The translations under genes were made by a program, and so were the position numbers. Shown here piece by piece: positions 36,317 to 45,194 of a stretch of 64,000 bases of DNA (positions within the stretch are counted from its first letter, which is position 1; each line of letters opens with the position of its first letter). The stretch is from Devosia sp. 66-22. GTDB lineage: Bacteria > Pseudomonadota > Alphaproteobacteria > Rhizobiales > Devosiaceae. Location: positions 62,128 to 126,127 of the forward strand of contig MKUZ01000024.1 of the NCBI GenBank assembly GCA_001899065.1, written 5' to 3'. The notes under the pieces were generated by a model, which did not search any database, was not told the DNA's origin, and was given only the letters and a program-made list of their open reading frames with translations.

Positions 36317-37195
36317 ATGGCGGCCGCCGTCAACCGGACGTTCTGGAGCGATCCGGAGCTGTCCAAGTTCAATCCGCTGTCGCGGATCATTGCCTATGAC
36401 CAGTTCTCGAAAGGCTTCCGCGGCTACACCGCGCTGGTCGGCAATTACGAGCATACGCTCGACAACGTCCTGCCCGGCTTCAAGGACATGAACCAGCCCA
36501 TGCTGAGCAATGGCACGCATTGGGACACCGGCTCGCATGGCGGCCACGACGGCACCTATGCCCTCAAGATCGCGTCGCGCCCCCGGCCGCGCTCGGTCAA
36601 TATGGCGCTCAAGCGCTTCACCTTCCGCAAGGCCTGCCCGATCCAGATCGAGGCCTATCTGGCGTTCAAGCCCGAAGCGACCGACCTGACGCTTTCGGCG
36701 AGCGATGCCGGCGCGTTCAGCCTGGTGCTCGACCTGCAGGACAATGAGCGGCGCATCATGCCGCACATCCGCTATCTCAATGCGTTCAACGGCGAACGCA
36801 TCGAGAAGTGGCAGTTCAAGCGTGCGGTTGAGCCGGCCATGGATGTGGGCGGCGAGAACTCGCTGGGCGAAACCCGCTCGCACCACCATTTCGGTGCCGA
36901 CGGCTGGGAGGACATTCCCGGCGGCGCGCAGCAGCTCTGCTACAACGAGGTGCCGACCAAGTACAATTGGCACTACCTCAAGATGGGGTTCGACCTGCGG
37001 TCGATGAGCTTTACCTCGCTCCAGTGCAACGACCGCATCTTCGACGTGTCGACGCTCGAGCCGATGCGAATGCCGGCCTGGCCCAATCTCAACTGCCTGT
37101 TCAATGTGTGCTGGACGGTCGAGGCCGACAGCCACAAGCGCTCGTTCCTCTATCTCGATTCGGTTCTGGTCTCGGGAGACTGGGAAGATGCGTGA
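36317..37195 (+). CDS. Unrecognised beta-rich protein, copy B of a duplicated two-gene module
   Basis: 292 residues. The ATG at 36317 follows GGGAGG by 6 nt. No signal peptide. Paralogue of the protein at 28984. Shared blocks: FNPLSRIIAYDQFSKGFRGYTALVGNY (copy A: FDPLPRIMFYDDFSQG), CYNEVPTKYNWHYLKMGFDLR, LQCND, PNLNCLFNV and RSFLYLDSVLVSGDW. The predicted fold is beta-sandwich-like. It overlaps the small partner by 8 nt. Function unknown; it heads an operon with a beta-hydroxyacid dehydrogenase and an aldehyde dehydrogenase. Confidence 0.8.
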   Translation: MAAAVNRTFWSDPELSKFNPLSRIIAYDQFSKGFRGYTALVGNYEHTLDNVLPGFKDMNQPMLSNGTHWDTGSHGGHDGTYALKIASRPRPRSVNMALKRFTFRKACPIQIEAYLAFKPEATDLTLSASDAGAFSLVLDLQDNERRIMPHIRYLNAFNGERIEKWQFKRAVEPAMDVGGENSLGETRSHHHFGADGWEDIPGGAQQLCYNEVPTKYNWHYLKMGFDLRSMSFTSLQCNDRIFDVSTLEPMRMPAWPNLNCLFNVCWTVEADSHKRSFLYLDSVLVSGDWEDA

Positions 37196-37520
37196 ATCCA
37201 TCACCGCCGTCGTCGCGCGCGGCGATACCTGGTCGGGCGTTGCCGCCAGCGAACCCTACGACGTCGCATGGGCCGGGGAGGCCGTCATCTTCCTCCGCTC
37301 GCTCGGCGCCGAGGGCAATCCCGAGCAGGCGCGGGCCTGGGTACAGATCTCGCCCGACGGCATGCGCTGGGTCGATGAGGGCAGCATGCTGCCTATCCCG
37401 CGCGTCGACGAAATTTCGTCGGTGCGGGTCCGCAATTTCGGCACCTACCTGCGCGTCATGACGGTGCTGCCCGAGGGGAGCAGCTTCAAGGCGCTCCTCA
37501 CTCTCTCGCTCAAGGAGTAA
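37188..37520 (+). CDS. Unrecognised small protein, copy B of a duplicated two-gene module
   Basis: 110 residues, paralogue of the protein at 28130. Shared motifs: ITAVVARGDTW (copy A: YTAVIARGEDW), EPYDVAWAGEAVI, VQISPDGMRWVDEG and LLTLSLKE. The ATG at 37188, preceded by GGGA, overlaps the larger partner by 8 nt. Family not recognised. Conservation of the pair and of their overlap across both loci suggests the two products act together. Confidence 0.8.
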   Translation: MRESITAVVARGDTWSGVAASEPYDVAWAGEAVIFLRSLGAEGNPEQARAWVQISPDGMRWVDEGSMLPIPRVDEISSVRVRNFGTYLRVMTVLPEGSSFKALLTLSLKE

Positions 37521-37526
37521 TGCCAG

Positions 37527-38432
37527 ATGGCTGGCAAGAAGATCGGTTTTGTCGGGCTTGGCGCCATGGGGCGCGGCCTCGCCGGCAACCTGCTGCGCAA
37601 GGGCTTCGACGTCACCGTGTGGGACCTGGCGCCCGCGGCGGTGGATGCCCTCGTGGCAAAGGGGGCCAAGCGCGCCGCCAATGTCGCCGAGCTCGCCCGC
37701 GCCGTCGACGTCGTATGCACAATGGTGCCTGACGCACCGGACGTGAAGCGCGTGGCGCTGGGCGAGGACGGCATCATCGGCGGCGCGCATCCGGGCCTCA
37801 TCTATGTCGACTTCAGCACCGTCGATCCCACCACCAGCCGTGCCGTCGGCGCCGCGCTCGCGGAAAAGGGCATCCGCATGCTCGACAGCCCGGTTGGGCG
37901 CGGCGTGCCCGAGGCCGAGGCGGGCACCGTGACCTTCATGGTGGGCGGCGATGCCGCCACGCTCGAGGAGGTCCGGCCCATCCTCGAGGCGATGTCGTCG
38001 GAGATCATGCATATCGGCGATCTGGGCGCCGGCACCACCATCAAGCTCGTCAACAACTACCTCGCCGCCGGCATGGTGGCGATCATCGCCGAAGCGATCT
38101 CGTTCGGCATCAAGTCGGGCGTGACGCTGGAGCAGATCATCGCGCTGTCGGACAAGACCGGCACCTCCAACAAGGTGCTCAACACCGTCTTGCCGCGCAA
38201 GGTGTTCAAGGCCGACTACACGCCGGGCTTCGCGTCGCGCCTTGCCGCCAAGGACCATCGGCTGGCGATGAGCCTGGCGCGCGACCTCGACATCGACCTG
38301 CCGGTCGGCAAGGTCATCCTCGACATCCTGCAAACCTGCGAGACCGAGTTCCGCGACGAGGACTTCATGGGCTCGATCATGCGGCTCGCCGAGCGCGAAT
38401 CCGGACAGCAGCTCCGGCTGCAGGGCAACTGA
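37527..38432 (+). CDS. Beta-hydroxyacid dehydrogenase (3-hydroxyisobutyrate dehydrogenase family)
   Basis: 301 residues. The NAD(P) fold starts GFVGLGAMGRGLAGNLLRKGFDVTVWD. The catalytic Lys is K173 and Asn N177 in TIKLVNNYLAAGM. The substrate loop reads DSPVGRGVPEAEAGT with R125, where common family members have PVSGG. An arginine in a similar PVGR loop binds the sulfonate in sulfolactaldehyde reductase (YihU), so a strongly acidic substrate is possible. It follows the small module-B gene by 6 bp and probably interconverts an aldehyde and hydroxyacid with the downstream aldehyde dehydrogenase. Confidence 0.9.
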   Translation: MAGKKIGFVGLGAMGRGLAGNLLRKGFDVTVWDLAPAAVDALVAKGAKRAANVAELARAVDVVCTMVPDAPDVKRVALGEDGIIGGAHPGLIYVDFSTVDPTTSRAVGAALAEKGIRMLDSPVGRGVPEAEAGTVTFMVGGDAATLEEVRPILEAMSSEIMHIGDLGAGTTIKLVNNYLAAGMVAIIAEAISFGIKSGVTLEQIIALSDKTGTSNKVLNTVLPRKVFKADYTPGFASRLAAKDHRLAMSLARDLDIDLPVGKVILDILQTCETEFRDEDFMGSIMRLAERESGQQLRLQGN

Positions 38433-38487
38433 CCACAACGGAACTGCCGATGCCCGGCCAAGGGCATATCGGCCGATGGAGTAGATC

Positions 38488-39909
38488 ATGGAAAGCAACT
38501 GGATCGGCAACCGCTCGGTCCCCTCCGAGTCGACCGACGCGCTCGCCGTCGTCAACCCGGCCACCGAGGAAACCCTGGGCGAGATCCCGCGCGGCTCCGC
38601 CGGCGATGTCGAGCAGGCCGTCGCCGCTGCCAAGGCGGCGCAGCGCGACTGGGGTGGGCTGTCGCCCGTGGCGCGGCGCGCCGCGCTCTACGAAATCTCC
38701 AACATCCTGCTCGAGCACAAGGAAGAACTGGCCCGCCTCAATACGATCGAGATGGGCAAGCCGCTCTTTCTGTCTCGCAACGAGATCATCGGTGCGGCGA
38801 CCGCGGCGCGACAGTTCGGCGAGCTCGCGGTGCATATGCGCTCGGGCAGCCAGCAGGCGGCCTATGGCGAGCTCAACTTCCAGCAGCGCTTCCCGCGCGG
38901 CGTGGTGGGCGTCATCGTGCCGTGGAACTATCCCGTGGCGCTCGGCGTCGAGAACGTCAGCGCTGCGATCGCGGTGGGCAACACGGTGGTGTGGAAGCCG
39001 TCCGAGAAGACGCCGCTCACCTCGCGGCGCATTGCCGAACTCGCCTTCGCCAAGCTTCCGCCCGGCGTGGTCAATCTCGTGCTCGGCAATGGTCCTGGTG
39101 CCGGCCAGCCCATCGTCGACCACCCCGATGTCAGCGCCATCCTCTTCGTCGGCTCGGAGGCGACCGGCCGGCGCATCGGCGAGTCGTGCGGCCGCAGTCT
39201 CAAGAAGGCAATCCTCGAACTCGGCGGCAAGGATCCGCTGATCATCGACGAGACGGTCGATATCGAGAAGGCGGCCGCGTTCACCATCGATGCGGCCTAT
39301 TTCAACGCCGGACAGCTCTGCACCGCCACCGAGCGCATCTATGTGGCGCGCCAGATCTTCGAGCCCTTCGTCGAGGCGCTGACCCGCCAGTCCCGTGCCA
39401 TCGTCCAGGACGACGGGCTCATGGACAATGTCGGCATGGGGCCGATCGTTGACCGCATCCAGCTCGACAAGATCGTCGAGCAGGTCGATCGGTCGGTTGC
39501 CGCAGGCGCGGTGCTCCATTGCGGCGGCGCGCGGCTTGACCGCAAGGGCTGGTTCTATCCGCCCACGGTGATAACGGGCGTCACCGCCTCGCAGCCTGTC
39601 ATGGCCGACGAGACCTTCGGTCCGGTCGCGCCCTGTGTGCCCTACGACGATTTCGACGAGGCGCTCGCGCTCGCCAACGATCATCGCTACGGGCTCGCTG
39701 CGGTCCTCTGCAGCACTTCGGCGCCGCGCTCGCTCAAGTTCCTGCACGAGGTGCGCGCCGGCATGATCAAGGTCAACGCACCTCCGCGCAAGGCGCCCGG
39801 CGGTACGTCCGAGCCGGTCGGCGCGAGCGGTATCGGTGCGGGCTACGGCCAGGAACTGCTGCTGGAACTGACGCGCCAATCGTCGATCCAGTGGAAGCCT
39901 GCGATCTAG
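38488..39909 (+). CDS. NAD(P)-dependent aldehyde dehydrogenase
   Basis: 473 residues. Catalytic C278 in NAGQLCTATER and E244 in LELGGKDP; N147 in VPWNYP; cofactor segment NTVVWKPSEKTPLTS and the VGSEATGRRI loop. Typical length for succinate-semialdehyde/glyceraldehyde-type enzymes. Last gene of the module-B operon, 55 bp after the dehydrogenase. It would oxidise the aldehyde released by the HpaI-type aldolase of the module-A operon. Ends 8 bp from the convergent nirV stop, with no visible terminator. Confidence 0.93.
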   Translation: MESNWIGNRSVPSESTDALAVVNPATEETLGEIPRGSAGDVEQAVAAAKAAQRDWGGLSPVARRAALYEISNILLEHKEELARLNTIEMGKPLFLSRNEIIGAATAARQFGELAVHMRSGSQQAAYGELNFQQRFPRGVVGVIVPWNYPVALGVENVSAAIAVGNTVVWKPSEKTPLTSRRIAELAFAKLPPGVVNLVLGNGPGAGQPIVDHPDVSAILFVGSEATGRRIGESCGRSLKKAILELGGKDPLIIDETVDIEKAAAFTIDAAYFNAGQLCTATERIYVARQIFEPFVEALTRQSRAIVQDDGLMDNVGMGPIVDRIQLDKIVEQVDRSVAAGAVLHCGGARLDRKGWFYPPTVITGVTASQPVMADETFGPVAPCVPYDDFDEALALANDHRYGLAAVLCSTSAPRSLKFLHEVRAGMIKVNAPPRKAPGGTSEPVGASGIGAGYGQELLLELTRQSSIQWKPAI

Positions 39910-39917
39910 GGTGAAGT

Positions 39918-40811
39918 TCAGGCGCGCGGCAGCCAGCCGCGCGTCAGCGTCTCGAGCCAGTGCGGTTCGCGCACCAGCCGGAAGCCCAGATTGTCGGGCG
40001 GCACGCCGACCGAGCAGCCACCGCCCAGCGCATCGCGCACGAACGTGCTCATCGGCGTCCGGTGCCGACCTTCGAGGTAGCGCACCCCGCAGCTTTCGAC
40101 GTGGCTGATCTGCGTGCCGGCCGCATCGAGCGTCGTCCTGCTCGCGCAGGTCTGTGTCCACTCCCACACCACCGCCGACAGGTCGGCAAGACCGAACTCA
40201 TTGACGCCAAAGGTGCCGAGGGGCTGCGGGTTGGCTGGGCCGTCGCTGCCGAGCGCGGCCTCGCGGGCATAGGCGACCAGCCAGCGCTTGGCGGGGTCGG
40301 CGGCATTCGCCTCGATCCCCAGCGCGTGGTCCACGGCCCGGCTGCCGGCGGCGAAAACCCACTCCTCGACCGTCGGCAGACGCCAGGTCTGCCCGGTCTT
40401 CGCGCTGAGCCAGGCCGCGTAGTCGGTGGCGTCGTCATAGCTTACGCCGGTGACGGGCACGTCGCCTTCGCCGCGCCGCCGTTTGTCCGCCTTCCGGCAG
40501 GCCCCGTCCGCGACGCACTGCGCGTAGTCGGCGGCGCTGACCTGATATTTCATCATCTCGAGCGGCGCAGGCTGTTCGACATGGACCAGCGGGCCGTCGG
40601 CACTGGCGCCGGCGCGGATGAACTCACCGGTGGCACGGTAATCGAAGGGGCGCGGCGCAATAGCGACCGTCTGCGGTCCCGGCATGGCACTGCCGAAGGC
40701 GGGGAGCTGGAATGTCTGGGTCTGGAGACCGATCACGGTCAGGAGACCGGCGAGGAGGAGAGCTGGAAGGGCGATGCTGCCCGTCCGGTATGCGACCGCT
40801 GCGTGACCCAT
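39918..40811 (-). CDS. nirV: NirV, formylglycine-generating-enzyme-like protein of the nitrite reductase operon
   Basis: 297 residues. An N-terminal hydrophobic helix (about 10-32) anchors or exports the protein. The SUMF1/FGE-sulfatase domain contains MMKYQVSAADYAQCVADG, DVPVTGVSYDDATDYAAWLSAKTGQTWRLPTVEEW, the VVWEWTQTC segment and the closing NLGFRLVRE. The ATG at 40811 has a GAGG ribosome site. Located 67 bp after nirK and co-transcribed, which is the usual position of nirV. Its role in nitrite reductase is not established. Confidence 0.88.
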   Translation of the reverse strand: MGHAAVAYRTGSIALPALLLAGLLTVIGLQTQTFQLPAFGSAMPGPQTVAIAPRPFDYRATGEFIRAGASADGPLVHVEQPAPLEMMKYQVSAADYAQCVADGACRKADKRRRGEGDVPVTGVSYDDATDYAAWLSAKTGQTWRLPTVEEWVFAAGSRAVDHALGIEANAADPAKRWLVAYAREAALGSDGPANPQPLGTFGVNEFGLADLSAVVWEWTQTCASRTTLDAAGTQISHVESCGVRYLEGRHRTPMSTFVRDALGGGCSVGVPPDNLGFRLVREPHWLETLTRGWLPRA

Positions 40812-40878
40812 GGAAACCTCCGTCGCTCGAAAAGCGGTGGTCCGTTGCATGGCCGGACCACCACCAGTTTCAGGCGCC

Positions 40879-42027
40879 TCAGCCGATCGGCGTCGGAGCC
40901 TGGACCTGTGTCATCAGGTCATCGTTCCACTCACCCTCCACCATGAAGTGGGCCGTTGCGCCCAGCTCCACCGCTTCGATCAGGTTGTGGTTGACATAGG
41001 CGTAGATGCCCGGCTGCAGGAACGTATAGAGTGCCGCTCCAGCGCAACCGCCGGGAATGTGCCAGGTTTCGAGATCGACCTCAGGCGCGTTCCGGAACTT
41101 GCCTGTTGCCCACACATAGTCGCCGTGCCCGCCGATGATGTGCGGCCGCGTGTCGCGGTTGGCCTGGCTGTGGACGATAAGCACCGTCTCGCCCACTGCC
41201 GCCTTCATGGCGTTGTCGCCGGTCAGGGCTCCGACCGCGCCGTTGAAGACTTCGTGGGTCGGGGTCAGTGTCCGCATCACCTTGAGCATGTCGTCATAGC
41301 CGTCGCCGGGCGACTCGTAGCTCTTGAAGTTCCCTTCCTCATCCTTGGGGATGTAGAAGTCCTGCTCGCCCACATAGTAGACGCGGTCGTATTTGAGCGG
41401 CTTGCCGTAGCCGTCCTTGAGACCCTCGCGCGGCAGCACCATGATGGCGCCGTTCATGCCCGACACGACGTGCCAGGGGATCATCGGGCCGCCCGGTGCG
41501 CAGTGATAGACGAACACACCCGGCCGCGTGGCCTTCCAGCGCAGCACGACCTGTTCGCCGGGGTTGATCAGCGTCAGCCCGCCACCGCCCAGCGCACCGG
41601 TCGAGCTGTGGAAGTCGATATTGTGCTGCATCTGGTTGGTGTCGGGGTTCTTGAGCGTGAGCTCGACATAGTCGCCCTCGTGCACAACCATCAGCGGTCC
41701 GGGCACCGTGCCGTTGAAGGTCATCGCCTGCACCGTGGTGCCGTAGTCATCGATGACCATTTCCTTTTCCTGGATCACGAGCTCGAACTCGACGACCTGG
41801 GGGCCGACCGTGGCGATCTGCTCGTGCTCGTGCACGAAGGGCGGATCGACCAGCTTCACCTTCTTGCGCGGCAGGTGGCTCATGTCCGGCACGGGGCCGG
41901 TAACCACGCCCGCATCTTCCGCGACGGCCGGCACGGCGGTCAGCACCGCGGCGCCCACCACGCTGGCGAATGCGGCTGCGCCGAGCAGCGTGCGCCGCGA
42001 TACGATGATGTTCTCCTTGCCGTCCAT
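40879..42027 (-). CDS. nirK: Copper-containing nitrite reductase
   Basis: 382 residues, periplasmic, reducing nitrite to NO. The signal is Tat-like ([20 protein letters not shown]), with cleavage after about residue 36. Two cupredoxin domains carry all ligands. Type 1 Cu: H135, C176, H186 and M191. Type 2 Cu: H140, H175 and H347. Catalytic: D138 and H296. The ATG at 42027 is preferred because GGAGA precedes it; an in-frame ATG at 42045 has no ribosome site. A TTGAC-N4-ATCAA box lies about 76 bp upstream. Electron donor: probably the divergent pseudoazurin. Confidence 0.97.
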   Translation of the reverse strand: MDGKENIIVSRRTLLGAAAFASVVGAAVLTAVPAVAEDAGVVTGPVPDMSHLPRKKVKLVDPPFVHEHEQIATVGPQVVEFELVIQEKEMVIDDYGTTVQAMTFNGTVPGPLMVVHEGDYVELTLKNPDTNQMQHNIDFHSSTGALGGGGLTLINPGEQVVLRWKATRPGVFVYHCAPGGPMIPWHVVSGMNGAIMVLPREGLKDGYGKPLKYDRVYYVGEQDFYIPKDEEGNFKSYESPGDGYDDMLKVMRTLTPTHEVFNGAVGALTGDNAMKAAVGETVLIVHSQANRDTRPHIIGGHGDYVWATGKFRNAPEVDLETWHIPGGCAGAALYTFLQPGIYAYVNHNLIEAVELGATAHFMVEGEWNDDLMTQVQAPTPIG

Positions 42028-42102
42028 TTCCGGTCTCCGTTGCATCGGGCGACCTATGCGCCCGGATCGAGGGTGAAATAGTCCGGAGCCGGCCCAACCT
42101 CT

Positions 42103-42116
42103 TTGACGGCGATCAA
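42103..42116. promoter_or_regulatory. FNR/NnrR-type box for nirK
   Basis: TTGACGGCGATCAA matches TTGAT-N4-ATCAA at nine of ten fixed positions. It is the nearer of two boxes to nirK. Confidence 0.8.
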
Positions 42117-42149
42117 AGAGTCGTTCGAGAGCAGCGAAACCTGCGTTGT

Positions 42150-42163
42150 TTGATCGGCGTCAA
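42150..42163. promoter_or_regulatory. FNR/NnrR-type box for the pseudoazurin operon
   Basis: TTGATCGGCGTCAA, nine of ten fixed positions, 72 bp before the pseudoazurin start. With the 42103 box it gives each divergent direction its own site. Confidence 0.8.
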
Positions 42164-42235
42164 AGTGCGTCAGTCGCGCATCAAGCAAATGGGCGCCGGA
42201 GACCCGCTGTGGGTGTCTTCGCAACGGAGAATGAA

Positions 42236-42679
42236 ATGCGCCCTCTCATGACGATTACTGCAGCTGCCGCGCTGCTCATCTTTGCCGCCGCTCCCGCGCT
42301 GGCGGCCAATTTCGAGGTCCACATGCTCAACAAGGGCGCCGATGGTGCCGGCATGGTGTTCGAGCCGGCGCTGACCAAGGTCGCGGTCGGCGACACGGTG
42401 ACCTTCATCCCCACCGACAAGGGGCATGATGCCCAGACGATCAAGGAAATCCTCCCCGAGGGCGGCGTCGAGTTCAAGGGCGCCATCGGCAAGGAAGTCG
42501 TGGTGACCTTCACCGCGGCCGGCGTCTATGGCGTCAAGTGCACGCCGCACTTCGCGATGGGCATGGTTGCTCTCGTGGTGGTGGGCGATGCGCCCGACCT
42601 CGAGCAGGCCAAGACCGCCAAGCTGCCCAAGAAGGCACGCGAGCGGATCGACTCGGCCATCGCGGCCTACGCGCCGTGA
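42236..42679 (+). CDS. paz: Pseudoazurin (first copy)
   Basis: 147-residue periplasmic type 1 copper protein. The signal peptide (1-23) ends ALA before [11 protein letters not shown]. Cu ligands are H64 (DKGHD), C102, H105 and M110 ([10 protein letters not shown]), with pseudoazurin spacing. It should carry electrons from the bc1 complex to NirK, which is divergently encoded. The ATG at 42236 is chosen as the in-frame start of a normal signal peptide; an ATG at 42231 is out of frame. Confidence 0.93.
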   Translation: MRPLMTITAAAALLIFAAAPALAANFEVHMLNKGADGAGMVFEPALTKVAVGDTVTFIPTDKGHDAQTIKEILPEGGVEFKGAIGKEVVVTFTAAGVYGVKCTPHFAMGMVALVVVGDAPDLEQAKTAKLPKKARERIDSAIAAYAP

Positions 42680-42743
42680 TGCACCGCAGGGGTGGGCCGT
42701 GCCTCCCGGTCCGGTCCGCCCATTGCCGCGGCAGGGTCGCCTG

Positions 42744-43439
42744 ATGCTGGATTTTGTGAACGATTGGGGCGGGCTCGGTCTCGCCCTGTTCTGCTTCTTC
42801 GCCGCCCATCTGGTCCCGGCCCGGCCGGCGGTCCGGGGGGCAATCATCTCGACCATCGGTCGCCAGCCCTACATCGCCGTCTACAGCGCCCTGTCGATCG
42901 GTCTCCTGATGTGGGTCGCCCGGGCCGCCGCCGGCAGCCCCTATGTCGAGCTCTGGCCTTACGACGAGCGCCTCGTGGCCGTACCGGCGATCGGCATGCT
43001 GGTTGCGTGCCTGCTGCTGATCTTCGGTCTCACTTCGCCCAATCCGCTGTCGCTGGGCCGCAGCGCGCATTTCGATCCGCGCGCGCCAGGGGTCGCCGCG
43101 GTGGTTCGGCATCCGGTGCTCTGGGCCGCGCTGATCTGGGCCGGCAGCCACCTCGCGGTAAACGGCGACGTGGCGCATCTGGTGGTGTTCGGGGCCTTCG
43201 CCCTGCTGGCCGTGGCCGGCATGGCAGCGCTGGACCGTCGTTCCATCCGACGTCTCGGCCGTCCCACTTGGGAGCAGCTTGCGCGCCGCACCTCGAACGT
43301 GCCGTTGCTGGGCATGCTGCGCGGTGCAACGATCCGCTTCGGCATCGGCACTTCGTGGCGCGCGGCCGTCGCCATCGCGCTCTATGCCCTCCTCGTGGTG
43401 CTGCACGAAATCCTTGCCGGCGTGCCGGTGCCGCTGTGA
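42744..43439 (+). CDS. nnrU: NnrU family membrane protein
   Basis: 231 residues with about six transmembrane helices. NnrU landmarks: LGLALFCFFAAHLVPA, the IGRQPYIAVYSALSIGLLMW segment and RHPVLWAALIWAGSHLAVNGD with the conserved His. Homologues are required for nitrite/NO respiration in Rhodobacter sphaeroides, role unclear. 64 bp after the pseudoazurin and probably in its operon. Confidence 0.87.
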   Translation: MLDFVNDWGGLGLALFCFFAAHLVPARPAVRGAIISTIGRQPYIAVYSALSIGLLMWVARAAAGSPYVELWPYDERLVAVPAIGMLVACLLLIFGLTSPNPLSLGRSAHFDPRAPGVAAVVRHPVLWAALIWAGSHLAVNGDVAHLVVFGAFALLAVAGMAALDRRSIRRLGRPTWEQLARRTSNVPLLGMLRGATIRFGIGTSWRAAVAIALYALLVVLHEILAGVPVPL

Positions 43440-43452
43440 CAGGCTGGCTATC

Positions 43453-43468
43453 TTTGCTGTGGCGCAAA
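43453..43468. promoter_or_regulatory. Possible NnrR-type half-consensus box
   Basis: TTTGC-TGTGGC-GCAAA: perfect 5-bp arms and the TTG-N8-CAA core, but lacking the A-T pair of a canonical FNR site. 55 bp before the DUF59 gene. Confidence 0.35.
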
Positions 43469-43522
43469 GAGGGCGCGTCGGGCGACGCCTACTCTTCGGA
43501 GGTTCATTCCGGGGAACGACCC

Positions 43523-43855
43523 ATGGACTCCGATGACCCAGGTTTCGACGACGAGGTGGCCGAGTGCCTCCGCGACGTCCTCGACCCCGAGATCGGCCTC
43601 AATGTGGTCGATCTGGGCCTCGTCTATGTCGCGCGGCGGCGCGGCACGGTGATCGACGTCGCGCTCACGCTGACGAGCCGCGCCTGCCCGCTGGGGGAGC
43701 TCGTTCTCTCGCAGGTCCGCGACTGCCTCGCGCGAGCCTATCCCGGGCATGAACTCAATGTGGAACTGGTCTGGTCGCCCGCCTGGACGCCAGACCTCAT
43801 TACCGACCGCGGCTACGATTTGATGGGCCGCGAAAGAACAAGGACACTCATCTGA
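43523..43855 (+). CDS. MIP18/DUF59 family protein (metal-sulfur cluster assembly type)
   Basis: 110 residues from the ATG at 43523, behind GGGGAA. The DUF59 fold is clear: VAECLRDVLDPEIGLNVVDLGLVYVARRRG and the TSRACPLGELVLSQV motif with the conserved Cys. PaaD, SufT and MIP18 relatives take part in iron-sulfur maturation. Its stop overlaps the DUF2249 start (TGATG), and its place among nitrite/NO genes suggests assembly or repair of a metal centre under NO stress. Confidence 0.85.
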   Translation: MDSDDPGFDDEVAECLRDVLDPEIGLNVVDLGLVYVARRRGTVIDVALTLTSRACPLGELVLSQVRDCLARAYPGHELNVELVWSPAWTPDLITDRGYDLMGRERTRTLI

Positions 43856-44106
43856 TGTGCAACGACTGCCAGACCACGGACACGATCATCGACGTGCGGG
43901 CGATCGCGCCGCGACTGCGCCACCCGCTGATCTTCTCCACTTTCGAGAATCTGGGAGGCGGCGAGAGCTTCCACATCGTCAACGATCACGATCCCAAGCC
44001 GCTCTTCTACCAGTTCAGCGCCGAATATCCCGGCATCTTCGACTGGGTCTATGAGGAGCGCGGTCCCGAGGTCTGGAAAGTTCGCATCGACCGGCTCGTT
44101 CCCTGA
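43855..44106 (+). CDS. DUF2249 domain protein
   Basis: 83 residues. N-terminal CNDC-like pair (MCNDCQTTD), then the DUF2249 core: IIDVRAIAPRLRHPLIFSTFENLGGGESFHIVNDHDPKPLFYQF and the VWKVRI end. Typical of small proteins near nirK/nnrS/hcp genes in denitrifiers, thought to be linked to electron transfer or NO response. Coupled to DUF59 upstream and followed after 5 bp by the membrane protein. Confidence 0.88.
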   Translation: MCNDCQTTDTIIDVRAIAPRLRHPLIFSTFENLGGGESFHIVNDHDPKPLFYQFSAEYPGIFDWVYEERGPEVWKVRIDRLVP

Positions 44107-44111
44107 CGAGC

Positions 44112-45194
44112 ATGGTCGCGATCGCGCGGAGACGAGGGCGGATCCGCGCGATCACCCTTTGCCTGGCGGTCCTTTCCATGGCCGCCGGTGTCCATGGCGG
44201 GCTGCTTCGGCTCGGGTTCGACCTGCCCGAAGGGCCCCGCCTTGCCGACAGCCACGGTCCACTGATGATCTGCGGCATGTTCGGCACGCTGATCGCCCTG
44301 GAGCGCGCCGTCGCTCTCGGCCGGGGCTGGGCCTATCTCGGTCCCGCGGCGCTCGGCCTGGGCGGTCTGGCGCTGCTCGCCGGGCTGCCCGGCATGCTTC
44401 CGGCCGGCCTGTTCGTCATCGGGGCGTTCGCCTTTCTCGCCACATTGGTGACCATCTTCTCCCTGCAGCGCGCCGTGTTCACGCTCGTCCTGTGCATCGG
44501 CGCGCTCGGCCTTGCCATCGGCAACATCATGCTGGCCGCGGGGGCGCCGTTTGGCAGCTTCGTGGGCTTCTGGCTGATCTTCCTCATTTCGACCATTGCC
44601 GCCGAGCGGCTGGAGCTGAGCCGCGTATTGTCGCCTCCGCCGGGTGCGCTGGCGGCCTTCGTGGCGATCGTCGCGGTGTTCGTCGTCGGCGCCGGCTGGG
44701 GCGTGTTCGAGCCGCCGGGGCGTTCGCTCGCCGGCGCGGGTCTTTTGGGCATGACCGCCTGGCTTGCCCGCTATGATGTCGCCATGCGCACGGTCCGCAT
44801 GCGGGGTCAGCCGCGCTTCATGGCCGCGGCCATGCTCGCGGGCTATGGCTGGCTCGTCGTCGCCGGGTTGTTCCTGTTGCTCACGGGTGGCGCCGCCTTC
44901 GACTACGATCTCGTCCTCCACGCCGTCTTCATCGGCTTCGTCCTGTCGATGGTCTTCGGCCACGCCCTCATCATCTTCCCCGGCATCACCGGCGTCGTCC
45001 TCGCCTATTCCCCCTGGCTCTACCTGCCGCTCGCCCTGTTGCATGCCGCCGTCGCCATGCGCGTTGTCGGCGACGTCCTCGAGCTCGCGCCGCTGCGGCT
45101 TGCCTCGGGAACCGTCACGGTCGCGGCACTGCTCGGCTTTACCGCGACGCTGGCGCTCGCGGCCCGGCGGTCGCGGTCGAACGCCGCGGCTTGA
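44112..45194 (+). CDS. Polytopic membrane protein of the denitrification cluster (NnrS-neighbourhood type)
   Basis: 360 residues, about eleven to twelve transmembrane helices. Possible functional residues are His in SHGPLMICGMFGTLIALERAVALG and FGHALIIFPGITG, which resemble helix-embedded heme/copper ligands of NnrS-like proteins. I do not recognise a characterised family beyond this. It is directly downstream of DUF2249, and its last codons overlap the FNR box for nnrR. Role probably in NO/nitrite metabolism by context. Confidence 0.72.
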   Translation: MVAIARRRGRIRAITLCLAVLSMAAGVHGGLLRLGFDLPEGPRLADSHGPLMICGMFGTLIALERAVALGRGWAYLGPAALGLGGLALLAGLPGMLPAGLFVIGAFAFLATLVTIFSLQRAVFTLVLCIGALGLAIGNIMLAAGAPFGSFVGFWLIFLISTIAAERLELSRVLSPPPGALAAFVAIVAVFVVGAGWGVFEPPGRSLAGAGLLGMTAWLARYDVAMRTVRMRGQPRFMAAAMLAGYGWLVVAGLFLLLTGGAAFDYDLVLHAVFIGFVLSMVFGHALIIFPGITGVVLAYSPWLYLPLALLHAAVAMRVVGDVLELAPLRLASGTVTVAALLGFTATLALAARRSRSNAAA

